A stretch of DNA of 38,564 nucleotides from positions 1 to 38,564 of the forward strand of contig JACNKZ010000047.1 of assembly GCA_014381785.1 (NCBI GenBank), given 5' to 3'. The first letter of the stretch is position 1, and each line of letters opens with the position of its first letter. Under the pieces are notes generated by a model. It made no database searches and was not told the DNA's origin. It saw only the letters and a list, made by a program, of their open reading frames with translations. Source of the DNA: Kiritimatiellota bacterium. Lineage in GTDB: Bacteria > Verrucomicrobiota > Kiritimatiellia > Kiritimatiellales > Tichowtungiaceae. Position numbers and translations under genes: made by a program. This document shows, one piece after another, positions 22,880-31,593 of the stretch.

Positions 22880-23356
22880 ATGAGCTTGGACGACGGTAGA
22901 ATTAAAGAACATTCAGAAGGGGAGCCGGACGTCTCTGTGCAAGAGGCTTGGCCAACTTTTGTTGATTTTCTCAAAGCCAAAGATTCGCGGATTACGCAGG
23001 CTCGTCGAATTGTTTTTGAGCATGTTTTTGCCCGGCATGATCATTTTCGCGCAGATGACCTTGCCGCGGAATTGGCATCCGGACCGAATCATGTGAGTCG
23101 CGGAACGGTTTACCGCACGCTGGACTTGATGACAGAGGCGGGGTTGGTGCAGAAGATCCGGGATCAGGATGTTCACGCCCATTATGAACACATCTACGGC
23201 CACGGGCGACACCATCACCTGATTTGTGAAGAGACCGGTGAGTTTATCGAGTTTGCCAGTCCCGAGATTTCAGCAGAGATCGAACGGATTTGCAAGCAGT
23301 ACGGATTTAAACAGCGGCTTCATCGACTGGTTGTGTTTGGTTCGCGAGAGAGCTAA
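22880..23356 (+). CDS. Fur-family transcriptional regulator
   Basis: 158 residues. The N-terminal winged helix has the family pattern (SRITQARRIVFEHVFARHDHFRADDLAAEL, then SRGTVYRTLDLMTEAGLV). The C-terminal metal-binding dimerisation part has HAHYEHIYGHGRHHHLICEETGEFIEF, with the histidine cluster of the regulatory metal site. The second cysteine of the usual CxxC zinc pair after HHHLIC is not present (CEETG), and no other CxxC follows. Zinc-pair loss is known in some Fur proteins, and the metal specificity cannot be told. ATG at 22880; an in-frame GTG at 22868 follows AGAAGGA. It is divergent from the ferredoxin gene, so it may control it. The stop overlaps the rmuC stop. Confidence 0.88.
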   Translation: MSLDDGRIKEHSEGEPDVSVQEAWPTFVDFLKAKDSRITQARRIVFEHVFARHDHFRADDLAAELASGPNHVSRGTVYRTLDLMTEAGLVQKIRDQDVHAHYEHIYGHGRHHHLICEETGEFIEFASPEISAEIERICKQYGFKQRLHRLVVFGSRES

Positions 23357-24441
23357 ATTAATTCGTCATCAGCTGGCTCATCCAGTGCGTCCGGGGGCTC
23401 TCCCGCAAGATCCACCTTTTCAATTTTTTCGAATCGGCTCGATATTTTCTGGGCGGAGATTTTCACCTGCCCCACATCATCATGTGCCTGACTGATGTGG
23501 GCCGCCAGTTTGTCCATGCGGGTTTGAAAGCGACCAAAGTCCTGAGCCAGAACGGACAGGTGCTCCTGAATAATGTGAACCTGCTGGCGGGTGGCGGCAT
23601 CTTTCAGCACGGCCCGCGCCGTGGTCAGAACGGCCATCATGGTGGTGGGGGAGACCAGCCAGACGCGAGCATGCTGCGCGTCTTCAACCAGATCCGGATA
23701 ATGGCTGTGGATCTCGGCAAAGATGGCTTCGGCCGGAATGAACATCATGGCTCCATCCGAGGTTTGCCCGGGAAGGATGTATTTGGAGGCAATGTCTTTG
23801 ATGTGTTTTTTGATGTCCTGCCGGAACTGGCGTTCGGCCGCGGCGCGGTCGGCATCCCCTAGATCCAGGTCGGTCATGCGCTGGTAGCTTTCGAGGGGGA
23901 ATTTGGAATCGATACAGACGGTTCCGGTCGGCTCAGGGAGGAAGAGGACACAATCGGCCCGCACTCCGTTATCGAAGGTGTGCTGCAGTGAATAGCTGTT
24001 TTCCGGCATCATATTGGAAATTAACGCACTGAGTTGCACCTCACCAAAGGCGCCCCGCGAGCGTTTGTCTGAAAGGATTTCTTTCAGGCTGACCACGTTG
24101 CCGGAGAGTTCCGCGATTTTTTCCTGCGCTTTGTCGATTTCGACCAGTCGCTTGAGGACATCCTGAAAAACCTTGCTGGTTTTATCAAATCCATGCTCCA
24201 GCCGCTGTTCTACTTTTTCGCCGATCTGTTCCAATCGCTGATTGTTGACCGCAACCAGTTTCTCGACCACCTCTTCGCTTTTTCGCGCACGCGCGTCGGT
24301 CTGTTCGGTCAGGGAGTCGAGCCCCCGGGTGAGCATTTCCAGCCGGGTGCTTTGCTGGGCGTTTCCGTGCAGGGCGATCGCGAGCTGGAGCAATACCAGA
24401 CCGGCCAGAATACAGATAACGATTAAGGTGATAATTTCCAT
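23353..24441 (-). CDS. rmuC: DNA recombination protein RmuC homologue
   Basis: 362 residues. An N-terminal membrane-anchor helix (MEIITLIVICILAGLVLLQL) is followed by a long coiled coil (about 25-125), then the RmuC nuclease-like domain (RGAFGEVQLSALISNMMPENSY, CIDSKFPLESYQRM, FIPAEAIFAEIH, VWLVSPTTMMAVLTTARAV). RmuC restricts inversions between short repeats in E. coli; its biochemical activity is uncertain. The start at 24441 is supported by AAGGAGC. Convergent overlap of stop codons with the Fur gene leaves no room for a terminator. Confidence 0.93.
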   Translation of the reverse strand: MEIITLIVICILAGLVLLQLAIALHGNAQQSTRLEMLTRGLDSLTEQTDARARKSEEVVEKLVAVNNQRLEQIGEKVEQRLEHGFDKTSKVFQDVLKRLVEIDKAQEKIAELSGNVVSLKEILSDKRSRGAFGEVQLSALISNMMPENSYSLQHTFDNGVRADCVLFLPEPTGTVCIDSKFPLESYQRMTDLDLGDADRAAAERQFRQDIKKHIKDIASKYILPGQTSDGAMMFIPAEAIFAEIHSHYPDLVEDAQHARVWLVSPTTMMAVLTTARAVLKDAATRQQVHIIQEHLSVLAQDFGRFQTRMDKLAAHISQAHDDVGQVKISAQKISSRFEKIEKVDLAGEPPDALDEPADDELI

Positions 24442-24550
24442 AAAGGGCTCCTTGCGGGGGTCGGGACGACAACCCGCAACGCTTGACACTTTACGCCGCC
24501 GACTTGATACTGCAACAGATTTATGTTTGGTCTTAACCCGTCGTGAAAAT

Positions 24551-25828
24551 ATGAAACTTTTTGGAAGAAAAAAGAACCGTCAGGAAACGGCCGAGTCAGC
24601 CTCCACCAGCTCGGATGCGGGCAGCAGCTTCTATGCGGCGCAAAACCACGAAGCCCCTCTGGATGAAATTCCGCAAGGACATGGCAGGCAGATTCATCGC
24701 ACCTCCCAGCACACGCCAGCCCGCCGCAGAGACAATAGTAACCGCGCGACGAACCACGATATGTTGCTACTGTTATTCAGAATGGTTTTGATTCCCGCGC
24801 TGATCATTGGAGCGTTTTTCGGCCTGAAGGCGGTGTTGGGCCTGTTTGATGGTCCTACGGAAAAAGACCGGGTGCAGTGGGAAACGAACACCGAGCTCAT
24901 GGAGAAGGGGACGGATGTTTTAACGGCCGGGGCGACATCTGAGTCAACAGAACAATTATCGATTGATCTGGATTTTTTAAGGGAACGTTTGAGCCGGTGG
25001 GAACAAACGGAGCGCCATCTGCGGGGGGCGGAGGCCTTGCCGCGGCTGGGGATCTACGAGGATGCCATTGTGCGGCTGGAGAAGGCTCTGAGATTGTCGC
25101 CGAATAACCAGAAGGCGCAGCAAATGTTGCTGGAAATTTATATGAAGACCGGAAATTACGCCGGCGCGATTCCGCTGTGTGTCAGAATGCTGGATCAGGA
25201 CAGTACGCGGTGGGATATAAAAGTGGATTTGCTGAAGGCGCTGCAGGGTGTGGAAGAAACAGCCATGTGCGTGTTTTTATCGGATCAAATGCTGCTCCAG
25301 CAGCCGGGAGACGCGGGCGTTCTTGAGATTTCCGCTTATGCACATGCGGCAGAAGGGGATACGGAAAATGCGCTGCGGATGTACGAACAGGTTCTGGCGA
25401 ATGATCCCAAGCATCTTCTGGCACTGGAAGGGTCCGGAGTTATTTATCAGTGGCAGAAAAAATGGCTGAAGGCGGTTCCTTACTATCTGGAATTGTTGGA
25501 GCTTGACCCCAAGCCAGAGCACTATCTGGCTCTGGCCCGCGGTTATGCTCAGCAGGCGGAAGCGGGCAAGACGGTGATTTTCTTAGGACAGGCCGCCAAC
25601 CTGTACGGGGCAGAGACGGTTTCGCCCTGGTTAGCTCTTCCGGAGTTCGATCCAGTTCGTGAAACAGCGGACTTCCGTTCGTTTGTGGACCGGATGGTGG
25701 GTACAGGAACCCGAAACGCGATCGAGGAGATTCGTCGTTTGGAGGCTCAGAGAACACCTCTTCTGGAAGTGGATCAGATCATGTTGCCCTCCAAGCCCGA
25801 TCTCGAGATATTGAAACCCCGCCGGTAG
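24551..25828 (+). CDS. Membrane-anchored TPR protein (family member 1)
   Basis: 425 residues. A charged, low-complexity cytoplasmic N-terminus (1-70) is followed by one membrane helix (about 71-95; LLLLFRMVLIPALIIGAFFG). After a charged linker come tandem TPR-like helices (LPRLGIYEDAIVRLEKALRLSPNNQKA, TGNYAGAIPLCVRML, GDTENALRMYEQVLANDPKH, WLKAVPYYLELLELDPKP). It closes with LALPEFDPVRETADFRSFVDRM, a terminal motif shared with the two TPR proteins at 27782 and 29103. The start at 24551 was chosen by the family N-terminus. TPR proteins are scaffolds for protein partners; none is named. Ten bases separate it from comEC, so the two may be co-transcribed. Confidence 0.8.
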   Translation: MKLFGRKKNRQETAESASTSSDAGSSFYAAQNHEAPLDEIPQGHGRQIHRTSQHTPARRRDNSNRATNHDMLLLLFRMVLIPALIIGAFFGLKAVLGLFDGPTEKDRVQWETNTELMEKGTDVLTAGATSESTEQLSIDLDFLRERLSRWEQTERHLRGAEALPRLGIYEDAIVRLEKALRLSPNNQKAQQMLLEIYMKTGNYAGAIPLCVRMLDQDSTRWDIKVDLLKALQGVEETAMCVFLSDQMLLQQPGDAGVLEISAYAHAAEGDTENALRMYEQVLANDPKHLLALEGSGVIYQWQKKWLKAVPYYLELLELDPKPEHYLALARGYAQQAEAGKTVIFLGQAANLYGAETVSPWLALPEFDPVRETADFRSFVDRMVGTGTRNAIEEIRRLEAQRTPLLEVDQIMLPSKPDLEILKPRR

Positions 25829-25837
25829 TTACTCGCG

Positions 25838-27778
25838 ATGAAAAGTAGCCAACAGGTGCGCCGACCTCTTGTTGGCGTGGCGTTGTCGCTGGCTGCGGGT
25901 CTTTATCTTCAGAGAGCATTCGATTTGCCGCCTCTGTTGCTTCTCGCCTTGTCCGCCATTGCGCTGTCTGTTGCCGCCGGGAGTGAACGGAACCGGCAGG
26001 CCGCGGCATTTTCAGCCTGTCTGATGCTGGCGGCTGCATACGGAGCGGTTGAGCAGATTCACACGCCACCGGGGTCGTCATTACGAGTCGCGGAAACACT
26101 GTCTTCGCGGCAGGAGATGGTCGGAACGGTGGCCGGGGATCCGGAGGGCGATGAAGAAAACGGTGCATTGCAGTTTTTGTTTAAGCTTGAGGCGGTTCAT
26201 TTTGCGGAGGGCTGGCGGCCGGCGGACTCTGTAATTCGCGTGCGAATGAAGAGCCCGGCGAACCGGGCGGCATATGGCGACCGGTGGCGGCTTCAGGGCC
26301 GGTATCGAAGTTATGAAACGACCTATAGCGGAACAGAGGGGACTCTCTACACAGCGGGTAGCGACTCAGTGCGGGTTCAAAGAGCTCCCTTCTCGCTCAA
26401 GGGGCTTTGTTACAAACTTCGGCGCCGCGCCGCACCGGCTTTGCAAGCGGGCGTACAGGCGTTTCCGGAACATACCCGACTGCTTCAGGCTCTTTTGCTG
26501 GGATACCGGAATGGGTTGCCAGCAGATTTTTACCAAACATTTTCCCGAACGGGAACACTGCATATCTTCGCCATTTCCGGCCTGCACGTCGGGGTGATGG
26601 CCGCCATTTTGATTGCCGGATTGAAGATGGTTGGGGTCTCCAAGCCGCACTGGGGTCTTTTTTTAATTCCGTTGCTGTTTTTCTATGTCCTTTCCACAGG
26701 GATGAAGCCCAGCGCATTTCGCGCATTCACGATGGCGGCTGTCTATTTTGCCGCGCCATTGGTTCGCCGCCGCCCGGACTCGGTCTCTGCGATTTCTCTG
26801 TCCGCGATTATTCTGCTTCTGATGAATCCACTTCAGCTGGGCGACCCGGGCTTTTTGCTTTCGTTTACGGTCGTCAGCGGAATTGTCATGGTACACCTCT
26901 ATGTGGCACGCCGCCTCAGTGGATTTAATCGGCCGGGTTGGGCGGTTCCGCTGGCACAGATCAGCGGGCCGCGACCGGTGATGGCCGCTGGCCGTGCGGT
27001 TGCGATGCTGGCCCTGACCTCCGTAGCGGCCTGGCTGTTTTCCGCCCCGTTAACCGCCGCGTTTTTTCACACCGTTTCCCCGGCCGCTCTTCTCGGCAAC
27101 CTGGCCATCATTCCGCTTACATTTATGATCGTCCTGACCGGATGTCTGTCCCTGTTGGCTGCGCCGGTTCTTTTTTCAGCCACCGTTGTTTTTAATCATG
27201 CCAACCGGGTGTTTATCACGTTATTGCTCGCTGTGATCAAAAGTTTGGGGGATCTTCCTGGAGCCTGCCGATTTGTTTGCTCTCCGTCGGTCGTGACGAT
27301 GGCGCTGTGGTATGGCGGACTGGTTCTGATCTTTGTTGCGCCCCGGCGCTGGGGCAGAGCGGGCGCACTGTTTTTTCTACTGGCGGGAGTCATGTGGTTT
27401 GCAGCTCCGCTGCCGGACGTGAAGGGGGTTCAAATAGCAAAAGAATCTGATGCCGCGATATGGATCCGAACCGAGTCGTCCGAAGAACAGATTCTGGTCA
27501 CGAACGGAGACGCGTACGGTATCGCCCGCGCCTCCCGACGGCTTCAGAAAGAGGGCATCAACCGCATTCCGACTCTGGCGGTGCGCGGAGCGGAAATGGA
27601 TGCGGACGCACTATACGGATTGTGCAAAACGTTTTCAGTGCAGCGTGTATGGATGCTTCCGGCGTTTCGAAACGATGCGGCCGCTAACCGGCTGGCGGAA
27701 AGCGGTGCGCAGATCCTGTTTTCTGCGCATCCCCGGTGGAGTGCCGGAGATGGAGTCATCACGGTCGATTTGAACTGA
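25838..27778 (+). CDS. comEC: ComEC/Rec2-family competence protein
   Basis: 646 residues. Two N-terminal membrane helices, an extracellular DUF4131/OB-like domain (about 75-185), then the polytopic competence domain (about 215-535) with HIFAISGLHVGVM (242-254). ComEC forms the inner-membrane channel that takes up single-stranded DNA during transformation. The C-terminal part (about 536-646) is where a metallo-beta-lactamase-like domain normally lies, but the HxHxDH metal motif is not found (LAVRGAEMDADALYG in its place), and the domain is shorter than usual. No other competence genes are in the window. Ten bases after the TPR gene; it ends three bases before the convergent TPR gene. Confidence 0.9.
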   Translation: MKSSQQVRRPLVGVALSLAAGLYLQRAFDLPPLLLLALSAIALSVAAGSERNRQAAAFSACLMLAAAYGAVEQIHTPPGSSLRVAETLSSRQEMVGTVAGDPEGDEENGALQFLFKLEAVHFAEGWRPADSVIRVRMKSPANRAAYGDRWRLQGRYRSYETTYSGTEGTLYTAGSDSVRVQRAPFSLKGLCYKLRRRAAPALQAGVQAFPEHTRLLQALLLGYRNGLPADFYQTFSRTGTLHIFAISGLHVGVMAAILIAGLKMVGVSKPHWGLFLIPLLFFYVLSTGMKPSAFRAFTMAAVYFAAPLVRRRPDSVSAISLSAIILLLMNPLQLGDPGFLLSFTVVSGIVMVHLYVARRLSGFNRPGWAVPLAQISGPRPVMAAGRAVAMLALTSVAAWLFSAPLTAAFFHTVSPAALLGNLAIIPLTFMIVLTGCLSLLAAPVLFSATVVFNHANRVFITLLLAVIKSLGDLPGACRFVCSPSVVTMALWYGGLVLIFVAPRRWGRAGALFFLLAGVMWFAAPLPDVKGVQIAKESDAAIWIRTESSEEQILVTNGDAYGIARASRRLQKEGINRIPTLAVRGAEMDADALYGLCKTFSVQRVWMLPAFRNDAAANRLAESGAQILFSAHPRWSAGDGVITVDLN

Positions 27779-27781
27779 CGA

Positions 27782-28888
27782 TTACTCGCGGTCGTCGAGG
27801 GAAATGGATTTAATCTCCAATTGATCCACCAGCGACTGGAATTCCTGTGATTCACGCACCATGTTGAATTCATCGCGGTTCATCCAGGCCAGTGCCAGAG
27901 CCGGGTCAATCAGTTGAATTCCACGCTGAAGAGCGGCCATGGCTTTATCCCGCTCTCCGTTTTGAAGCTGCACCTGTGCCAGCAGAAAATAGATAGGGGC
28001 CACATCAGTAACCTGTTGAGTCAACTTGTCGAGGAACTGGGCCGCGGTTTTCCAACGACCCAGTTTGGTCAAATATAAGGCATAGGTTTGCATGGTTTCC
28101 AGGTCGTCCGGCCGCAGCTCGAGATATTTTTCAAAGTGGAAAACCGCATCATCCGCACGATCCATTTTCCGGTAGAGCACCGCCAGGTTTTTGTGGCAGA
28201 TCGGACTCTCCGGCTGCAGTTCTAGCGCGCGGGTCAGGTGTTTTTCGGCCAGATCATAATTTTTCGTGCCGATGTAGGCCGTGCCTAGATTGTTCACTAC
28301 GCCGAACAGCTCCTCTTCCTGCAGCGCGAGCTCAAGGTGCTTGGCGGCCAACTCGTACTCTTCCTCTTGAATATAGAGCATTCCCATGGAGCGGTGCAGG
28401 CCCTCAATTTCAGGATAGATCTTCACAACTTCCTGAAAATTCTTGAGTGCCTCCTCGGGCTCATCGATTGCCATCGCCTGCTGCCCCAGGATGATGTGAT
28501 ACGCCGCCTTTTTTACCCATTTGGTTGAAAGCGGCTTTTCTCCCGGCTCGTCAAAAGGGTCGGCATTGTCTGTGGCCCGTTGATATTCCATTACCCAAGC
28601 CGCCTCGGCGGGCAGGGAGTGTCGCGGAATATAAGTGGATTCCGCAGTCCGGACCGGCAGGGCAAGTTTCTCGTTGTTCTTGCTCAGAAAGTCGCGAATT
28701 ACAACGGCAATCAGAACCACAGAAAGAACAACCGCCAGTCCACCGAAAAACATCGAGATAACGCGGCTTCTCATGAGGGCCCGCTGCCGCTGTTCAATAA
28801 TTTCCTGTGCGACCTGCGGAGTGAAATCTTTTTCGAAATCAAGATTGTCGCGGTGGTAGATATCTCGGAGTTCGTCTTTTTTCTTCAT
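27782..28888 (-). CDS. Membrane-anchored TPR protein (family member 2)
   Basis: 368 residues. A charged cytoplasmic N-terminus (1-40) is followed by one membrane helix (about 45-67; VISMFFGGLAVVLSVVLIAVVI), then about eight TPR-like helical pairs in the outer part (PEEALKNFQEVVKIYPEI, YELAAKHLELALQEEE, YDLAEKHLTRALELQPES, ADDAVFHFEKYLELRPDD). Start of the outer part: TYIPRHSLPAEAAWVMEYQ. It ends EFNMVRESQEFQSLVDQLEIKS. The whole protein aligns by eye with the gene at 29103. AAGGAAAC precedes ATG 28888. Partner proteins are unknown. Confidence 0.8.
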   Translation of the reverse strand: MKKKDELRDIYHRDNLDFEKDFTPQVAQEIIEQRQRALMRSRVISMFFGGLAVVLSVVLIAVVIRDFLSKNNEKLALPVRTAESTYIPRHSLPAEAAWVMEYQRATDNADPFDEPGEKPLSTKWVKKAAYHIILGQQAMAIDEPEEALKNFQEVVKIYPEIEGLHRSMGMLYIQEEEYELAAKHLELALQEEELFGVVNNLGTAYIGTKNYDLAEKHLTRALELQPESPICHKNLAVLYRKMDRADDAVFHFEKYLELRPDDLETMQTYALYLTKLGRWKTAAQFLDKLTQQVTDVAPIYFLLAQVQLQNGERDKAMAALQRGIQLIDPALALAWMNRDEFNMVRESQEFQSLVDQLEIKSISLDDRE

Positions 28889-28945
28889 AATCGTTTCCTT
28901 TCTAACAGGGGGGTAATCACGGAACGGTTCGAAAACCGTGAAAAA

Positions 28946-29023
28946 TGGGGTGAGTAACGGGATTCGAACCCGCGACATCCAGAATCACAATCTGGCGCTC
29001 TAACCAACTGAGCTATACCCACC
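28946..29023 (-). tRNA. tRNA-His (anticodon GTG)
   Basis: 78 bases, minus strand. It has an eight-pair acceptor stem including the encoded G(-1):C73 pair characteristic of tRNA-His, D arm GCTC/GAGC, anticodon arm CCAGA-TTGTGAT-TCTGG (anticodon GTG at 28988-28986), T arm with TTCGAAT loop, and CCA encoded in the genome. One G-T pair is present in the acceptor stem. A small ACGGTT/AACCGT hairpin with a TTCG loop follows. Confidence 0.97.
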
Positions 29024-29102
29024 AATCTCCGAAAGCGGGCGACAGTAATAAAACGACTGGGAAAAGCAATAGTTATTCCTCTGTATGTACCGAAAAATTC
29101 CA

Positions 29103-30197
29103 TTACCAACCTTCTTTTAGCGTTACCATCGCCAGTTCAACCCGCCGGACTAGAGCTTGAAACTCAGCGGTGTCCCGGATCGAGTCAAAGTCGGCCAGAT
29201 GTAATTTCGTTAATGCCAGATTGGGGCTGATGTAGTGGGACATCTTTTGTAGCGCGGCAACCGCCTGCACGCTATTGGTAGAGCGAGCCTCAATCTGGGC
29301 CAGCAAAAGGTATAGCGATTGGGCATGGTCTGTATGAAGCACAGGGTACGTCACAAGGAATTCGGCGGCTTCTTCCCCTCGATCGAGTTCGATTAAATAT
29401 TCCGCATAGGTTTCCATCGTTTCCGCATCTTGATCATAGAGCTCAAGGTAGCGTTTGAAATTCGCCAGAGAGGATTCCGGGTTCTCTGCTTCGCGGTACA
29501 GCAGCGCCAGATTTTTATAGCTTGCCGGGTGTTCCGGCTGCGTCGCCTGAGCTTGCAGGAGATATTCTTCGGCCCGCTTCAGTTCTCCGGCGGCCATCCA
29601 TGCGGCGCCCAGATTGTTAAGAACCGAAAACGACCTCTCCTCCTCCAGAGCGGTCTCCAGATGTGCAATGGCCTTGTCCAGATCTTGCTGCTGCAGATAA
29701 AGGGTGCCAAGCGATCCGTGAACCCCCAAAATTTTCGGAAAAATCGTCAGCGCTTTTTCAAAGTGGACCGCCGCCTTCTTGTCCTGCTGAAGAGCCAGAG
29801 ATTGCTGCGCCACAATCAGGTGATAGGCGACCTGTCTCACCCACTTCTTTGAAACCGGCTGTTCTATGGTGGCGATTAGATCAGGACTGAGGGCTATGTG
29901 TCGATAGGTCACCACCCACTGGGCATCATGCGGAAGAGTATACTGAGGAATATAGGCGACCTCTTCCGGAGCCAGTCCCTCCCTCACCGGCCGTTTCGAG
30001 CGGTCCTTATCCAAAAGCACGGGAACTAACAGCGTAGAGAGCACAAGCAACAGCGTGATCAAAAGAAGATTGTGCCGCTGTGAAATCAGCAACGCGAGAT
30101 CCAGCTCCCCAATCAGATGCTTCGCCAACGCAGGATCCGGACTCTCCTGCATGGCGTCCTGAAACACATCGCTGAAATTTTGTTTAACCTTTTTCAT
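29103..30197 (-). CDS. Membrane-anchored TPR protein (family member 3)
   Basis: 364 residues from ATG 30197 (MKKVKQNFSDVFQDAM). A cytoplasmic N-terminus is followed by a membrane helix (about 43-62; LLLITLLLVLSTLLVPVLLD) and the same outer layout as the gene at 27782: AYIPQYTLPHDAQWVVTYR, SKKWVRQVAYHLIVAQQ, TPR-like pairs (KKAAVHFEKALTIFPKIL, LDKAIAHLETALEEE, LKRAEEYLLQAQATQPEH, PESSLANFKRYLELYDQD), and a terminal DFDSIRDTAEFQALVRRVEL. The frame is open to 30623, but those residues overlap aroC in another frame and are not credible. Only 22 bases separate it from the aroC stop. No clear ribosome-binding site. Confidence 0.8.
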   Translation of the reverse strand: MKKVKQNFSDVFQDAMQESPDPALAKHLIGELDLALLISQRHNLLLITLLLVLSTLLVPVLLDKDRSKRPVREGLAPEEVAYIPQYTLPHDAQWVVTYRHIALSPDLIATIEQPVSKKWVRQVAYHLIVAQQSLALQQDKKAAVHFEKALTIFPKILGVHGSLGTLYLQQQDLDKAIAHLETALEEERSFSVLNNLGAAWMAAGELKRAEEYLLQAQATQPEHPASYKNLALLYREAENPESSLANFKRYLELYDQDAETMETYAEYLIELDRGEEAAEFLVTYPVLHTDHAQSLYLLLAQIEARSTNSVQAVAALQKMSHYISPNLALTKLHLADFDSIRDTAEFQALVRRVELAMVTLKEGW

Positions 30198-30219
30198 GTA
30201 AATGAAGCGGTCCGGAACT

Positions 30220-31305
30220 TTAGCGGATGCGGTACTCCTGTTGCAGGGCGGCATCCGCCAGTACCAGCGCCGCCATTGCCTCCACAATCGGTACCGCGCG
30301 CGGCAGCACGCACGGATCATGACGGCCCTTCGCCTCCAGCGTGACCGCCTTGCCGTCCAGATCCACCGTCTCCTGCGCCAGCCCGATTGTCGCCACTGGT
30401 TTAATTGCAATCCGGAACACAACCGGTTCGCCGTTCGAAATTCCGCCCTGCACGCCGCCGCTGTAATTCGTCGTGGTGCCCAGTCGGTCTCCTTTTTGCA
30501 CAAACGCATCATTGTGCTGCGACCCGCGCAGGTGCGTGCCCGCAAAACCGGATCCGATCTCAAACCCTTTGGTCGCCGGAATCGACAGCATCGCATGCGC
30601 CAGCTTCGCCTCCAGCTTATCAAACACCGGCTCGCCCAGCCCGGCGGGCAGACCGCGGCAGATGCACGTCACCGTGCCGCCCAGCGAATCCTTGGCATCG
30701 CGCGCCTCCTCAATCGCCGCAATCATCTTGGCTGCGGTGTCGGCATCCGGACAGCGGACCGGCGTCGCATCCACCAACTCGCGCGTCAACCCCTCCGCCT
30801 CCATCGGCGGACACTCAATCGTATTGACCGAGCTCACATACGCCACAATCGAAAGTCCACCGAAACGGCTCTTCAGCCACTTTTCAGCAATCGCCCCGGC
30901 GGCCACGCGCCCGATCGTCTCCCGGGCGCTCGACCGACCGCCGCCGCTCGACGCCTTATTGCCGTACTTCATCAAATAGGTGTAATCGGCATGTGAAGGC
31001 CGCGGCACCACATCCATTTCACCGTAATCACCGGGGCGCTGATCCTTGTTGTTTACCGACAGCCCGATCGGCGTGCCCAGCGTCTTGCCGTTCTCGGTAC
31101 CGGAAAGAATCGTCACGGCATCCGCCTCATCGCGCGGGGTCGTCAGCGCACTCTGGCCCGGACGCCGCCGCGTCAGCTGCGGCTGAATATCCGCCTCCGT
31201 CAGCTCCAGATTGGCCGGACAGCCGTCCACAATCGCGCCGACCGCCTTGCCGTGCGACTCCCCGAACGTTGTAACTCTGAAAAGTGTACCGAATGTGCTG
31301 CTCAT
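30220..31305 (-). CDS. aroC: Chorismate synthase
   Basis: 361 residues. It makes chorismate from 5-enolpyruvylshikimate 3-phosphate with reduced FMN, the last shared step of aromatic synthesis. Family signatures [48 protein letters not shown] (the RxSxR-like block), [30 protein letters not shown] and [19 protein letters not shown] are all present. ATG at 31305 with GGAG nine bases upstream. The frame stays open to 31530, but that part is translated repeat DNA. The upstream region contains a phased palindrome array. It lies downstream of gltD on the same strand. Confidence 0.96.
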   Translation of the reverse strand: MSSTFGTLFRVTTFGESHGKAVGAIVDGCPANLELTEADIQPQLTRRRPGQSALTTPRDEADAVTILSGTENGKTLGTPIGLSVNNKDQRPGDYGEMDVVPRPSHADYTYLMKYGNKASSGGGRSSARETIGRVAAGAIAEKWLKSRFGGLSIVAYVSSVNTIECPPMEAEGLTRELVDATPVRCPDADTAAKMIAAIEEARDAKDSLGGTVTCICRGLPAGLGEPVFDKLEAKLAHAMLSIPATKGFEIGSGFAGTHLRGSQHNDAFVQKGDRLGTTTNYSGGVQGGISNGEPVVFRIAIKPVATIGLAQETVDLDGKAVTLEAKGRHDPCVLPRAVPIVEAMAALVLADAALQQEYRIR

Positions 31306-31326
31306 AAACTTATCTCCGCAAAAAGT

Positions 31327-31442
31327 TTTCAATCTCTGGGGAATCTTGCTCTGGGTCTTCCGAGGGTCGGAAAAATGTATACTCTGTTTTTCCAGCCATT
31401 GGAAAAAAATTAACCCGTTTTTCCAATGCTTGGAAAAACGGG
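31327..31442. repeat. Phased array of TTCCAA-type palindromes upstream of aroC
   Basis: Centres at 31334 (TTTTCAA-TCT-CTGGGGA, degenerate), 31365 (TTCCGA-GGG-TCGGAA, perfect variant), 31397 (TTTTTCCAG-CCA-TTGGAAAAA, one mismatch) and 31428 (perfect, thirteen-base arms from CCCGTTTTTCCAA, 31414-31442). Steps are 31, 32 and 31 bases. The array fills half of the 288-base gap between aroC and gltD. Confidence 0.75.
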
Positions 31443-31549
31443 TGATTGTTGCACAGGGGACGGCAACGTCTGTCTTGCCCTGAATTATACACAACCTTCG
31501 CTTCCCGAATACGGGTAAGCGAAACGACAACCCCCTGCCGCCTCCGAAC

Positions 31550-31583
31550 TTCAGGTCTTAAGCCCTAAGGCCTACAGCCTGCT
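31550..31583. repeat. Degenerate GGCTNTAG-type repeat after gltD
   Basis: Read on the minus strand it contains GGCTGTAGGCCTTAGGGCTT, a relative of the inverted repeats flanking the four-helix-bundle gene at 33127 and 33579. It lies just after the gltD stop. The rest of the gap between aroC and gltD holds the palindrome array. Confidence 0.5.
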
Positions 31584-31593
31584 TCCTCGCTAC

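Noticed and set aside
29103-30623. 506-residue version of the third TPR protein
   Set aside because: The first 142 residues overlap aroC in another frame and are Arg/Trp-rich shadow sequence; the credible protein begins at 30197.
3581-31442. CRISPR array or REP-like element as an explanation for the phased palindromes
   Set aside because: The repeats are only about 15-29 bases, symmetric, with spacer inside the palindrome, at most four units long, partly in coding DNA, and no cas genes are present.
31306-31530. 75-residue N-terminal extension of chorismate synthase
   Set aside because: It is translated from the palindrome array; chorismate synthases begin at the [17 protein letters not shown] block, preceded here by ATG 31305.
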